Of a stretch of DNA of 64,000 nucleotides, positions 54,666 through 63,485 are shown in pieces; position 1 is the first letter of the stretch; every line of letters begins with the position of its first letter. The notes beneath the pieces were generated by a model. It was given only the letters and a program-made list of their open reading frames with translations, made no database searches and was not told where the DNA came from. This DNA is from Tenacibaculum soleae (GTDB lineage: Bacteria > Bacteroidota > Bacteroidia > Flavobacteriales > Flavobacteriaceae): contig NZ_MAKX01000024.1 in assembly GCF_001693415.1 (NCBI RefSeq), forward strand, positions 1 to 64,000. Reading direction: 5' to 3'. Both the position numbers and the translations under genes were made by a program.

Positions 54666-55541
54666 TTATGCCGACCTTTTACAGGCAAGTAGTGTGTTTT
54701 TTAGCAACATAGCTATAGTCATTGGTCCTACACCGCCAGGAACAGGAGTTATAAATGCTGATTTTTGAGCAACTTCGTTAAAAGCAACATCACCAACTAA
54801 ACGAAATCCACGTTTTTTAGAAGGATCTGCTACACGGGTAATACCTACATCAATTACGGTTACATCTTCTTTAACCATATCAGCTTTTAAAAATTCAGGA
54901 ATTCCTAAGGCAGCAATAATAATATCGGCTTGTAAAGTAATTTCTTTTAAATTTTTAGTTCTACTATGGGTTAAGGTAACAGTGGCATTACCAATAGTTC
55001 TTTTTTGACCTAATAAAATACTCATAGGGCTACCTACAATATGGCTACGACCAATAACCACCACGTGTTTTCCTGATGTTTCAACTTTGTAACGATCTAA
55101 TAATTCTAATATTCCGAATGGAGTTGCAGAAATAAAAGTAGGTAAGTTTAAAGCCATTTTACCAACATTTGTTGGATGAAATCCATCTACATCTTTATCA
55201 GGGTTTACAGCCATTAATACTTTTTGTTCATCAATATGGTCGGGTAGTGGTAATTGTACGATAAAGCCATCAATATCATTGTCAATATTTAAAATAGCAA
55301 TTTCATTTAATAATTCTTCTTCAGTAGTTTCTTCAGGTAATCTAATTAAAGAAGATTCAAATCCTACACGATCACAGGCTTTTACCTTGGCATTAACGTA
55401 GGTTAAACTAGCACCATCATTACCAACAATAATTGCTGCTAAATGCGGTGTTTTTTTGTCGTTGTTTTTTAACTCTAATACTTCAAGAGCTATTTCTTCT
55501 TTAATATCTGCAGATGTTTTTTTACCGTCTAGTAAAATCAT
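54666..55541 (-). CDS. folD: Methylene-tetrahydrofolate dehydrogenase/cyclohydrolase
   Basis: A 291-residue bifunctional enzyme that interconverts methylene-, methenyl- and formyl-tetrahydrofolate; the formyl product feeds Fmt and purine synthesis. It shows [14 protein letters not shown] with the catalytic Lys, [17 protein letters not shown], the NADP-binding [16 protein letters not shown], and the C-terminal [18 protein letters not shown]. Length matches FolD (about 288-295). It lies 72 bp after ffh with a terminator between, so it needs its own promoter. Confidence 0.96.
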   Translation of the reverse strand: MILLDGKKTSADIKEEIALEVLELKNNDKKTPHLAAIIVGNDGASLTYVNAKVKACDRVGFESSLIRLPEETTEEELLNEIAILNIDNDIDGFIVQLPLPDHIDEQKVLMAVNPDKDVDGFHPTNVGKMALNLPTFISATPFGILELLDRYKVETSGKHVVVIGRSHIVGSPMSILLGQKRTIGNATVTLTHSRTKNLKEITLQADIIIAALGIPEFLKADMVKEDVTVIDVGITRVADPSKKRGFRLVGDVAFNEVAQKSAFITPVPGGVGPMTIAMLLKNTLLACKRSA

Positions 55542-55584
55542 TTTATTGTTGTGTTGGTTGTTGTTAACAGTTGTATATATAAAA

Positions 55585-55608
55585 AAAGAGAAGCCACAGC
55601 TTCTCTTT
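55585..55608 (-). terminator. Terminator after ffh
   Basis: AAAGAGAAGC and GCTTCTCTTT form a perfect 10-bp stem with loop CACA; the A run at 55581-55587 is the T tract on the minus strand. It begins 6 bp beyond the ffh stop. Confidence 0.85.
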
Positions 55609-55613
55609 ATGAA

Positions 55614-56942
55614 TTATCTCATTCCTTTCATCATTTGCATCATTTTTCTTCCACCACCACCTTGCATCATCTTCATCATTTTGCTCATCTGATTAAATTG
55701 CTTCATCAGTTGATTTATTTCCTGAACAGAGGTACCAGATCCTTTTGCAATTCTTTTTTTACGACTTGCGTTTATGGATGATGGGGTACTTCTTTCATGC
55801 GGAGTCATAGATTGTATAATTGCTTCAATACCTTTAAAGGCATTATCATCAATATCAACATCTTTTAAAGCTTTACCAGCACCAGGAATCATACCTACTA
55901 AATCTTTCATGCTTCCCATCTTTTTGATTTGTTGAATTTGACTTAAAAAGTCATCAAAACCAAACTGATCTTTTGCAATTTTCTTTTGTAGTTTTCTGGC
56001 TTCATTTTCGTCGTATTGTTCTTGAGCACGTTCTACTAACGAAATAACGTCTCCCATTCCTAAAATACGATCGGCCATACGATCTGGATAGAATACATCA
56101 ATAGCATCCATTTTTTCACCAGTACCAATAAATTTAATTGGTTTATCTACTACCGATTTAATGGTTAGTGCGGCTCCACCACGAGTATCACCATCTAATT
56201 TGGTTAATACTACACCATCAAAATTTAAAATATCATTAAAGGCTTTTGCTGTGTTTACGGCATCTTGCCCTGTCATAGAATCTACAACAAATAAAGTTTC
56301 TTGTGGTTTTACAGCTTTGTGAATGTTAGAAATTTCTGTCATCATTTCTTCATCAACAGCTAAACGACCTGCGGTATCAATAATAACTACATTTTTACCG
56401 TTTGCCTTCGCATGTTTAATTGCGTTTTCAGAAATTTCAACAGGATTTTGGTTTCCAACTTCAGCATATACTTCTACACCAATTTGCTCACCAACAACTT
56501 GTAACTGATTAATAGCGGCAGGACGATATACATCACAACCAACTAATAAAACCTCTTTAGATTTTTTTGTTTTTAAGAAGTTAGCCAATTTACCAGAAAA
56601 AGTAGTTTTACCAGATCCTTGTAAACCAGACATTAAAATTACGCTAAGTGAACCTCCTAAATTAATACCAACAGTGTCTCCACCCATTAATTCGGTTAAC
56701 TCATCTTTAACTAATTTTACCATTAATTGCCCAGGGTTTAACGTAGTTAATACGTCTTGTCCTAAAGCTTTTTGTTGTACTCTTTTGGTAAAATCTTTAG
56801 CAATTTTAAAGTTAACATCGGCATCTAATAAAGCTCTACGAACTTCTTTTAGCGTTTCAGCAACGTTAACTTCGGTAATTTTTCCGTGTCCTTTAAGCGT
56901 ATGTAACGCTTTATCTAACTTTTCACTTAAATTATTAAACAT
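55614..56942 (-). CDS. ffh: Signal recognition particle GTPase Ffh
   Basis: A 442-residue SRP54 protein that targets membrane proteins co-translationally. N domain at residues 1-90; G domain with MSGLQGSGKTTFSGKLA (P loop, about 105), DTAGRLAVDEEM and TKLDGDTRGGAAL; M domain from about 300, rich in Met and ending QMSKMMKMMQGGGGRKMMQM, which binds signal sequences and the SRP RNA. No 4.5S RNA gene was found nearby. A -7-like box (TATATTTG, 56974-56967) lies 25 bp before the ATG. Confidence 0.97.
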   Translation of the reverse strand: MFNNLSEKLDKALHTLKGHGKITEVNVAETLKEVRRALLDADVNFKIAKDFTKRVQQKALGQDVLTTLNPGQLMVKLVKDELTELMGGDTVGINLGGSLSVILMSGLQGSGKTTFSGKLANFLKTKKSKEVLLVGCDVYRPAAINQLQVVGEQIGVEVYAEVGNQNPVEISENAIKHAKANGKNVVIIDTAGRLAVDEEMMTEISNIHKAVKPQETLFVVDSMTGQDAVNTAKAFNDILNFDGVVLTKLDGDTRGGAALTIKSVVDKPIKFIGTGEKMDAIDVFYPDRMADRILGMGDVISLVERAQEQYDENEARKLQKKIAKDQFGFDDFLSQIQQIKKMGSMKDLVGMIPGAGKALKDVDIDDNAFKGIEAIIQSMTPHERSTPSSINASRKKRIAKGSGTSVQEINQLMKQFNQMSKMMKMMQGGGGRKMMQMMKGMR

Positions 56943-56966
56943 GTATCGGCTTCATTTTTAGAGGCA

Positions 56967-56974
56967 CAAATATA
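56967..56974 (-). promoter_or_regulatory. -7-like box for ffh
   Basis: Minus strand TATATTTG, 25 bp before the start codon; no -33 TTG at the usual spacing. Confidence 0.4.
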
Positions 56975-57049
56975 ATAATTTAGTTGTTAGTTAGGTAGTT
57001 TTTTTATAAGCAGTTTTAGAATAATTATATTTTTATGAGGATGAATATT

Positions 57050-57574
57050 TTAATGATTTTCTTTTAATATATCTGCATGATGTTGAGTGTGGTAAGCTGT
57101 CCACATAATAATTTCACGCACAGGCATTTTTCCCATCAATGGATGTGGAAGAATTATAGTATTTAAATCTTTATCTCTCCAACGCTGAGTTTTATCTTGT
57201 AATTTTTTGTTTTGTATCTGAAGTGTAGATAATAATTGTTTAAACTTTTTTTCTGATGGAGTTTTTATATGGATATTGAATTGTTTGGCTCGTTCTTGAT
57301 TTTTAGAAAGTTTATCTTGATATCTTTTTACAGTTTCATCATATGAACGCACTGTACGATTTGCAACTCCAAATTTGTATTTTAAAATAAACTTAGGATA
57401 ACTCAAGGCTTTATTTACTTGTTTTATTGAGTTTACAAGATGATCAATATGTTGTCCTGTAGTCCATTTTTGTTCAGGGCCTTTTTCAAAAATATCTTCG
57501 GGTTGATTTTTTAGCCAACTAAATAATTGTTGATGCTTTTCTTCTAGTAAATTAACGACTGCTTCTTTTTCCAT
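57050..57574 (-). CDS. DinB-fold protein
   Basis: A 174-residue protein with the four-helix DinB fold. The metal-binding His residues can be placed in KWTTGQHIDHLVNSI and near the C-terminus in TAYHTQHHADILKENH, which is the DinB pattern. Members are metal-dependent thiol or nucleophile transferases of many kinds (for example bacillithiol-linked), and the substrate is not predictable. The ATG overlaps the stop of the DUF1572 gene by one base (57574). Confidence 0.85.
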   Translation of the reverse strand: MEKEAVVNLLEEKHQQLFSWLKNQPEDIFEKGPEQKWTTGQHIDHLVNSIKQVNKALSYPKFILKYKFGVANRTVRSYDETVKRYQDKLSKNQERAKQFNIHIKTPSEKKFKQLLSTLQIQNKKLQDKTQRWRDKDLNTIILPHPLMGKMPVREIIMWTAYHTQHHADILKENH

Positions 57575-58128
57575 TATAAATCTTCTGTAAAATGTTTACG
57601 TGTTTTTTCTTTACTAAATTTTTCAGTATTGTATTCTTTTGATGTTCCTTTGGCTACGGATAAAGTTTGCCATTTATCAGCAGTTAAAAACTTACCTAAA
57701 AATACTATTTGGCCAATATGATATGAATAATGACATAACTGCCTATTTATAGCTTCGGTTATAGTGTGTCCTTGATTTCGTATATAAACAATGGTATTAG
57801 CATTTTGAGTGTTTATATTATTAAGGGCATCAAATAAACATTTCCAACCTATTTCCCAATAGGTAATGACTTCTTCTTTGGTGGTAAACGAATTTATAAA
57901 TTCATCATCTCTATTTCGCCATTCTTTTTCTCCATCTTCAGTTAAAAAATGAGTCCAACGAGAAAGCATGTTTCCTGCAATATGTTTTGTTATGGTAGCG
58001 ATGGAATTTTCGTTTTTACTAGAAAACAAAAAAAACTGATCGGTAGTTAATTGCGCAAATGTTTTATCGCCTAAAAGCTTATAATATTCAAATTGCTTTT
58101 TTACGCTAGGTAAGTAAGATTCATCCAT
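57574..58128 (-). CDS. DUF1572 (DinB-like) family protein
   Basis: A protein of about 184 residues. I start it at the ATG at 58128 (MDESYLPSVKKQFEYYKLLG), as the upstream ATG at 58164 adds twelve residues with no fold. The DUF1572 pattern is seen in SIATITKHIAGNMLSRWTHF, with a metal-binding His, and REAINRQLCHYSYHIGQIVFL style text, here TEAINRQLCHYSYHIGQ. The family is DinB-related; activity unknown. It sits in front of the other DinB-fold gene with a one-base overlap, so the two are co-made. Confidence 0.84.
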   Translation of the reverse strand: MDESYLPSVKKQFEYYKLLGDKTFAQLTTDQFFLFSSKNENSIATITKHIAGNMLSRWTHFLTEDGEKEWRNRDDEFINSFTTKEEVITYWEIGWKCLFDALNNINTQNANTIVYIRNQGHTITEAINRQLCHYSYHIGQIVFLGKFLTADKWQTLSVAKGTSKEYNTEKFSKEKTRKHFTEDL

Positions 58129-58176
58129 AAAAAAGAGCTGATTATAGTCAGCTCTAAGATACAATATTTATAGGGA

Positions 58177-58644
58177 TTATTTTTTAGGAATAAATTGTAA
58201 AGCAGCACCGTTTATACAATGGCGTTCTCCAGTTGTTTCTACAGGACCATCGTTAAAAGCATGCCCTAAGTGCCCGCCACAAGTATTGCATTTTAATTCG
58301 GTACGTGCATATCCAATTTTATAGTCTACATCTAATTCAATATTTTTTTTTATAGCACGGTCAAAAGCGGGCCATCCTGATCCAGAATCGTATTTGTGAG
58401 CCGATTTATATAAAGGTGTTTTGCAAGCAGCACATACATAAACTCCTTTTTTATAATTTTTGTTTAACGGACTTGAGTTTTGACGCTCTGTACCAGCTTC
58501 TCTAAGAACATAGTATTGCAAGGGTGTTAAAAGAGTTTTCCATTGAGTATTTGTTTTTAAAACGCGATATGTTTTTTTGTTTTGAGTATTGGCCGTAAAA
58601 CAAATAAATAAGGTTAAAATAAAAGTAAGTATGTTTTTGTTCAT
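58177..58644 (-). CDS. msrB: Peptide-methionine (R)-S-oxide reductase, exported
   Basis: A 155-residue MsrB with a signal peptide (residues 1-20, CFTANTQ), so it repairs oxidised methionine outside the cytoplasm. Zinc ligands are CAACKTPLY and CNTCGGHLGH, the substrate block is HKYDSGSGWPAFDRA, and the catalytic Cys is in GERHCINGAALQF. It lies about 13 bp downstream of nothing on its strand except the hydrolase gene, whose stop is 2 bp before its ATG, so the two are probably one unit. Confidence 0.94.
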   Translation of the reverse strand: MNKNILTFILTLFICFTANTQNKKTYRVLKTNTQWKTLLTPLQYYVLREAGTERQNSSPLNKNYKKGVYVCAACKTPLYKSAHKYDSGSGWPAFDRAIKKNIELDVDYKIGYARTELKCNTCGGHLGHAFNDGPVETTGERHCINGAALQFIPKK

Positions 58645-58646
58645 GT

Positions 58647-59513
58647 TTATTGAATGATAAAATCTACAATTTGAGAAGTTACTTTTTTATCACGTAATAT
58701 TTTAGTGTGACCTAAACCTTTTGTGATTAAAAGTTTTCCGTTTTGTAAGCTTTGACGAATATTTATAGCACAACTTACAGGAACATCTCCATCATTTGAA
58801 TCATGAACGATTAAAGTAGGAATTGATATATTTTTAGCTACAATACTTGATGAATGTGCATCAATATCCATATGCCATTGTTTGTCAAAAAGTTTTTTCA
58901 TTTTTTTAGCAACAATAGGTTTTACTTTTAAGTTATTGATAAAATTTAATATTACATCTGATATTTTATCAGCAGCACCAACAGTAATTAATTTTTTAAT
59001 ATTAAAATTAGTAGCAACGCTATTATACAAACACATACCACCAAAAGAATGTCCAATAGCAGCTTCAAAAGGACCAAATTGCTTATCTATTTCTGTAATG
59101 GTATCTAAAAACTCAGGCATCATGGTTGTTTTTCCTTGAGATTTTCCATGTGCTGGTCCATCAAAAGAAATTACCATATACCCTTTTTCTAATAATTTAT
59201 CAGCAATCATAAATAATTGCGTGCTTCTGCCTGCCCAACCATGAACTAGCAAAACTTTCTTTTTAGAATATCCATAAGATAGGACGTGAATTTTTTTAGA
59301 AATCGAAGGTATATTTATTGTTTTTTGCTGTGCACTTTTTAACATTACAAGCTCTCTTTTTGGAGTTGAAAACTTTATTGGGGTAATAAAAAGTTTAATA
59401 CCAAATTTAGCGGTTAAATAAGTTGAGAAATACTGAATTGATTTTGCAATAAAAATAATAGGTTTAGGAACAACTAAACTAGGTGGAAAAAGTATTGAAT
59501 TTTTAAAATTCAT
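58647..59513 (-). CDS. Alpha/beta hydrolase
   Basis: A protein of about 288 residues; I start it at the ATG at 59513 (MNFKNSILFPPSLVV), since the ATG at 59558 adds fifteen residues without a fold. The core has VLLVHGWAGRSTQLFMIADKL (oxyanion region), VISFDGPAHGKS and the nucleophile elbow AAIGHSFGGMCLYN with Ser at about 160; the Asp lies in IVHDSNDGDVP and the His in KGLGHTKILRD. Substrate is unknown; the fold is close to serine aminopeptidase/lysophospholipase types. The stop lies 2 bp before the msrB ATG. Confidence 0.88.
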   Translation of the reverse strand: MNFKNSILFPPSLVVPKPIIFIAKSIQYFSTYLTAKFGIKLFITPIKFSTPKRELVMLKSAQQKTINIPSISKKIHVLSYGYSKKKVLLVHGWAGRSTQLFMIADKLLEKGYMVISFDGPAHGKSQGKTTMMPEFLDTITEIDKQFGPFEAAIGHSFGGMCLYNSVATNFNIKKLITVGAADKISDVILNFINNLKVKPIVAKKMKKLFDKQWHMDIDAHSSSIVAKNISIPTLIVHDSNDGDVPVSCAINIRQSLQNGKLLITKGLGHTKILRDKKVTSQIVDFIIQ

Positions 59514-59571
59514 GAAATTTATTTTTAAGATAAAGATAGAAATTGTAAATTTAAACATACAATTTGTTTAT

Positions 59572-59579
59572 TACTTTTG
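59572..59579 (+). promoter_or_regulatory. -7-like box for the M48 gene
   Basis: TACTTTTG matches TAnnTTTG, 59 bp before the ATG at 59639; no -33 TTG at standard distance. Confidence 0.35.
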
Positions 59580-59638
59580 TGACTATCTTTTTTTTAACGT
59601 GTCATAAATAATAACCAAGAGAAATAAAAACATTAAAG

Positions 59639-60442
59639 ATGAAAAAAATTATAGCTTTAGCAATTGTTGCTGTATTTTTAATACAATGTAGTACAGTACC
59701 AATTACAGGAAGAAAAAGATTAAATTTTGTAAGTGACGCCGAAGTATTACCTGCTAGTTTTGCACAATACAAAGGTTTTTTAGCAGAAAATAAATTATCT
59801 AAAGACGCAAGTAAATCAGCTCAAATTAAAAAAGTTGGTAAAAATATTTCTGCGGCTGTAGATAAGTTTATGAGAGCTAACGGTATGAAAACGGAGGCAG
59901 ATTCATATAAATGGGAATTTAATTTAGTAGAAGATAAAACTGTTAATGCTTGGTGCTTACCAGGAGGAAAAGTAGTTTTTTATACAGGTATTTTACCAAT
60001 ATGTGCTAATGAAGATGGTATTGCAGCGGTTATGGGACATGAAGTGGCACATGCCTTTGCTAAACATGGTCAAGAACGTATGTCTACAGGTCAGTTACAA
60101 CAACTAGGAGGGGCTGCTGTAGCGTTGGGTACAAAAAACAGTAAAAATGCTGCTATTTTTAATACCGCTTATGGTTTGGGTTCGCAGGTAGGAGTAATGC
60201 TGCCTTTTAGTAGAAGTCATGAAACTGAAGCTGATAAGCTAGGTTTAGTATTTATGTTGATGGCTGGTTATAACGGAGAAGAAGCTGCCGAAGTTTGGGT
60301 AAGAATGAGTAAAAGAACTAAAGGAGGAAAATCATCTCCAGAATTTATGAGTACACACCCTTCTAATGAATCTCGTATCCAAACCCTTAGAACATATTTA
60401 CCTGAAGCTAAAAAATTAGCAAAGAAATTTAATGTCTCTTAA
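59639..60442 (+). CDS. M48 family metallopeptidase, lipoprotein
   Basis: A 267-residue lipoprotein whose signal ends in the lipobox LIQC (Cys17), followed by STVPITGRKRL, a pattern typical of the YcaL/LoiP-like branch of M48. The zinc site is VMGHEVAHAFAKHGQERM (HExxH, about 135) with the third ligand in SHETEADKLGLVFM. It is a quality-control protease of the envelope, probably on the inner face of the outer membrane. The C-terminal region has FMSTHPSNESRIQTL, the usual family close. It is a single gene with a terminator before the next. Confidence 0.93.
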   Translation: MKKIIALAIVAVFLIQCSTVPITGRKRLNFVSDAEVLPASFAQYKGFLAENKLSKDASKSAQIKKVGKNISAAVDKFMRANGMKTEADSYKWEFNLVEDKTVNAWCLPGGKVVFYTGILPICANEDGIAAVMGHEVAHAFAKHGQERMSTGQLQQLGGAAVALGTKNSKNAAIFNTAYGLGSQVGVMLPFSRSHETEADKLGLVFMLMAGYNGEEAAEVWVRMSKRTKGGKSSPEFMSTHPSNESRIQTLRTYLPEAKKLAKKFNVS

Positions 60443-60475
60443 AAAATAAGTAGTAAATTATTTATATTATATTGC

Positions 60476-60506
60476 AAACCGTTCATTTTTTTGAACGGTT
60501 TTTTAT
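60476..60506 (+). terminator. Terminator after the M48 gene
   Basis: AAACCGTTCA and TGAACGGTTT form a 10-bp stem with loop of T, followed by T. It ends only 10 bp before the next ATG. Confidence 0.85.
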
Positions 60507-60515
60507 TTAAGATAT

Positions 60516-61811
60516 ATGTACAAAAGAGGAGATAAAAAGTTAATAAAAGCTTGGGCATTTTACGATTGGGCAAATTCAGTATATTCATTAGTAATTAGTA
60601 CAGCTGTTTTTCCGTTATATTATAGCGCAGTAACCAAAGGACAAACAGTTCGTTTTTTAGGAATGGATTGGGAGCATCCTGATAGTTTATATAGCTACGC
60701 ATTATCATTTTCTTTTTTAGTGGTGGCACTTATTTCCCCAATTTTATCAGGTATTGCCGATTACACAGGAAGTAAAAAGAAATTTATGAAATTTTTCTGT
60801 TGGATGGGTGGTTTGTCAGTAAGTGCTCTCTACTTTTTTGATGGAGTAGACACTGTATGGATTGGTATATGGTTTACTATTTTAGCTAGTATTGGTTTTT
60901 GGGCAAGTTGGGTATTTTATAATGCATATTTACCAGAAGTAGCATTGCCAGAACAACAAGATAGAGCAAGTGCAAAAGGTTTTATTTACGGATATGTAGG
61001 TTCTGTTATTTTGTTGTTAATAAACTTAGCAATGATTATGTTTCCTGATGCATTAGGAATAACATCAGGCATGGCTTCACGATTGTCTTTTGTAATGGTA
61101 GGTGTTTGGTGGATTGGTTTTGCACAAATAACTTTTCGTAAATTACCTGGTGATATATATAATAAAAAACCTGAAAAAGATTATATATGGAAAGGCTATA
61201 AAGAGCTAAAAATAGTATTTAAAGAAGTTTTAAATTATCCTACTTTAAGAAAGTTTTTATTAGCATTTTTCTTTTTAAGTATTGGAGTACAAACCATAAT
61301 TTTAATGGCAGCCATTTTTGGTTCTACAGAGTTAGGCTTAGAGTCTACCAATATGATTATAACCATATTATTAGTGCAAATTGTAGCTATTTTTGGTGCT
61401 CTGATATTTTCAAGATTATCTGATAAATATGGAAATTTTAAAGCTTTAAAATTAACAATAGGTATATGGATGTTAGTTTGTTTTTGTGCTTTTTTATTAG
61501 ATAAAGAGCAAGAAAATGTGGCTACTTATTTTTATGGATTAGGAGCAATGTTAGGTTTGGTACAAGGAGCTATACAATCATTAACCCGCTCTACATATTC
61601 AAAATTATTACCCGAAACAGAAGATCATGCTACTTATTTTAGTTTTTATGATGTAACCGAAAAAATAGCAATTGTACTTGGTACAGCTGTGTATGGTGCT
61701 TTGTATGCAATTACAAATTCTATGCAATGGTCAGTACTTTGCTTGGCAGTTTTCTTTTTAATAGCTTTTATTATTTTAAGCACTATGAAAAAAACAAAAT
61801 ATGTAGCTTAA
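60516..61811 (+). CDS. MFS permease of the UMF1/Atg22-like family
   Basis: A 431-residue membrane protein with about 12 hydrophobic segments. It carries the family start KAWAFYDWANSVYSLVIST and the ILSGIADYTGSKKKFMKFF loop between helices 2 and 3, in place of the classic MFS GxxxDRxGRR motif; a second copy of the loop is IFSRLSDKYGNFKALKLT. Atg22-like permeases export amino acids or similar solutes; the substrate here is unknown. The ATG lies 10 bp after the terminator of the M48 gene, so any promoter must lie in or before that hairpin. Confidence 0.9.
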   Translation: MYKRGDKKLIKAWAFYDWANSVYSLVISTAVFPLYYSAVTKGQTVRFLGMDWEHPDSLYSYALSFSFLVVALISPILSGIADYTGSKKKFMKFFCWMGGLSVSALYFFDGVDTVWIGIWFTILASIGFWASWVFYNAYLPEVALPEQQDRASAKGFIYGYVGSVILLLINLAMIMFPDALGITSGMASRLSFVMVGVWWIGFAQITFRKLPGDIYNKKPEKDYIWKGYKELKIVFKEVLNYPTLRKFLLAFFFLSIGVQTIILMAAIFGSTELGLESTNMIITILLVQIVAIFGALIFSRLSDKYGNFKALKLTIGIWMLVCFCAFLLDKEQENVATYFYGLGAMLGLVQGAIQSLTRSTYSKLLPETEDHATYFSFYDVTEKIAIVLGTAVYGALYAITNSMQWSVLCLAVFFLIAFIILSTMKKTKYVA

Positions 61812-61813
61812 TA

Positions 61814-63442
61814 TTAAAAAGGAGTAGGAGAAATAAAACTTAGTTGTTTTGCTGTTTTCGGATGAATAAAAGTTATTTTTTCGGCATGTAAATACAACCT
61901 GTCGGCTTTAACTCCATATAAATCATCTCCTAAAATAGGAGTGTTTAAACCTAAATTATGTGCAGCATGAACACGTAGTTGATGTGTGCGTCCTGTAATA
62001 GGGTAAAGATGTATTCTAGTTTTATTATTTTTAACTTCAATTATTTTCCAATTAGTTCTTGCTAATTTTCCATGCTCATAACAAACAAGTTGTTTTGGTC
62101 TATCATTTAAATCAACACGAAGCGGTAAATTAATTTCTCCTTTATTTTTATCTAAAACCCCATCTAATAAAGCTACATATCGTTTTTTAATAGTTTTGTT
62201 GATAAATTGAGCTTGTAAATGTTTGTGAGTACTAGCATTTTTAGCAATTAATAAAATTCCAGAAGTAGACATGTCTAAGCGATGTACTATTAAAGAACCA
62301 GTTGCAGTTGGGTACAATTTTTTGATACGACTATAAACAGAATCTTCAATTTCTTTACCTGGCACAGATAATAGCCCATTAGGTTTATGAATCACTGCTA
62401 AGTAATTATCTTCAAATATAATTTTAATAGCTGTTTTAGATTGTAGTTGTAATAATACAGGGTTTTTATCAACCGACAAACCTTGTAACATGTGCTTTAA
62501 AATAGGTTTACATTTTCCAGTACATGCAGCATAAAAATTTTGATGCTTTCGAATAGAAGTAGTTAATGATTTTCCCCACCAAAACTCAGCCATACAAATA
62601 GGGGTAAGGTTATTTAAAAAAGCGTATTGTAATAATTTTGGAGCACAGCAATCACCAGCACCAGCAGGTATGTTTTGTTTTGAGCTTTTAAAAATAGCTA
62701 ACAAATTTTTTGCTTCTTTTTTACTATTTAAAAACTGATAATTTTTAAATATTTCCTGTTGTACCCTTGCCGAAAGTTTTTTTCTTTGTTCTTGTAACTG
62801 TTGTATTTGTTGCTGGTAATAGGTGTATTCTTTTTTTATAGGATGTATTTTTGTGTTTAAGTACACTTCATACTCACGTAAATAAAACTCTTCATTAATA
62901 TTTTGCTGATTGCTTTGAACGCTTTGTTGTTTTCTAGCCTTTCGTCTTTTTTTTATTTTAACTTTTTCGTTTTCTAATAAATTATTGTTTATGGACCTAA
63001 TGTTTAAATACTTTTTTTCTGTTTTTAAAAAAACAGTATTATTTTTTAAATCAGACAAATTGGAATTTATTTGATTTAGTTGCTCTTCTGTTTTTAAATA
63101 ACATCCATTTTCTGATAAAACATTATACACAGGAGGAACAAAATTTTTAAGTAAGGTTGAGTTATTAATTTTACCAGAAAAAGCAGCTAAATAGCCTAAT
63201 TCCCCGTTTTTATTCTTAACAACTAATACACCAAACATTTTACCTAGCGGTTCACTCTTTAAATATTTTTGATTATTTAACCCAAAGTTATGTATAAAAT
63301 CTGTTTGTTTTTTTAAGTATGCTTGTAATTCGTTAGCAGCTGTTTTTGCTAACGGATGTGGTATATAGTTATGTGGATAGTCAAATTTATTTGGTAGTGG
63401 TAAACTATTTATATCTGTGGTAAAAGAAATGAATTTATTCAT
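61814..63442 (-). CDS. RluA family pseudouridine synthase with long N-terminal domain
   Basis: A protein of about 542 residues; start at the ATG at 63442 (MNKFISFTTDINSLPLPN), because the ATG at 63469 adds only nine hydrophobic residues. The C-terminal about 220 residues are the synthase: DNYLAVIHKPNGLLSVPG, the catalytic HRLDMSTSGILLIAKN with Asp, and TGRTHQLRVHAAH. The first about 320 residues have a coiled coil (residues about 160-260) and a cysteine block: AGDCCAPKLLQYAFLNN, AEFWWGKS and FYAACTGKCKPIL. This extension is not part of classical RluA (about 219 residues) and is probably substrate-binding or a second activity. Confidence 0.9.
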   Translation of the reverse strand: MNKFISFTTDINSLPLPNKFDYPHNYIPHPLAKTAANELQAYLKKQTDFIHNFGLNNQKYLKSEPLGKMFGVLVVKNKNGELGYLAAFSGKINNSTLLKNFVPPVYNVLSENGCYLKTEEQLNQINSNLSDLKNNTVFLKTEKKYLNIRSINNNLLENEKVKIKKRRKARKQQSVQSNQQNINEEFYLREYEVYLNTKIHPIKKEYTYYQQQIQQLQEQRKKLSARVQQEIFKNYQFLNSKKEAKNLLAIFKSSKQNIPAGAGDCCAPKLLQYAFLNNLTPICMAEFWWGKSLTTSIRKHQNFYAACTGKCKPILKHMLQGLSVDKNPVLLQLQSKTAIKIIFEDNYLAVIHKPNGLLSVPGKEIEDSVYSRIKKLYPTATGSLIVHRLDMSTSGILLIAKNASTHKHLQAQFINKTIKKRYVALLDGVLDKNKGEINLPLRVDLNDRPKQLVCYEHGKLARTNWKIIEVKNNKTRIHLYPITGRTHQLRVHAAHNLGLNTPILGDDLYGVKADRLYLHAEKITFIHPKTAKQLSFISPTPF

Positions 63443-63452
63443 AATAAAAAGA

Positions 63453-63478
63453 AAAAGTGCTGCTTTCACAACACTTTT
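63453..63478 (-). terminator. Weak terminator after the acyl-CoA synthetase gene
   Basis: AAAAGTGCTG and CAACACTTTT form a stem with one mismatch; on the minus strand it is followed by a T run. Confidence 0.5.
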
Positions 63479-63485
63479 AAAATAG

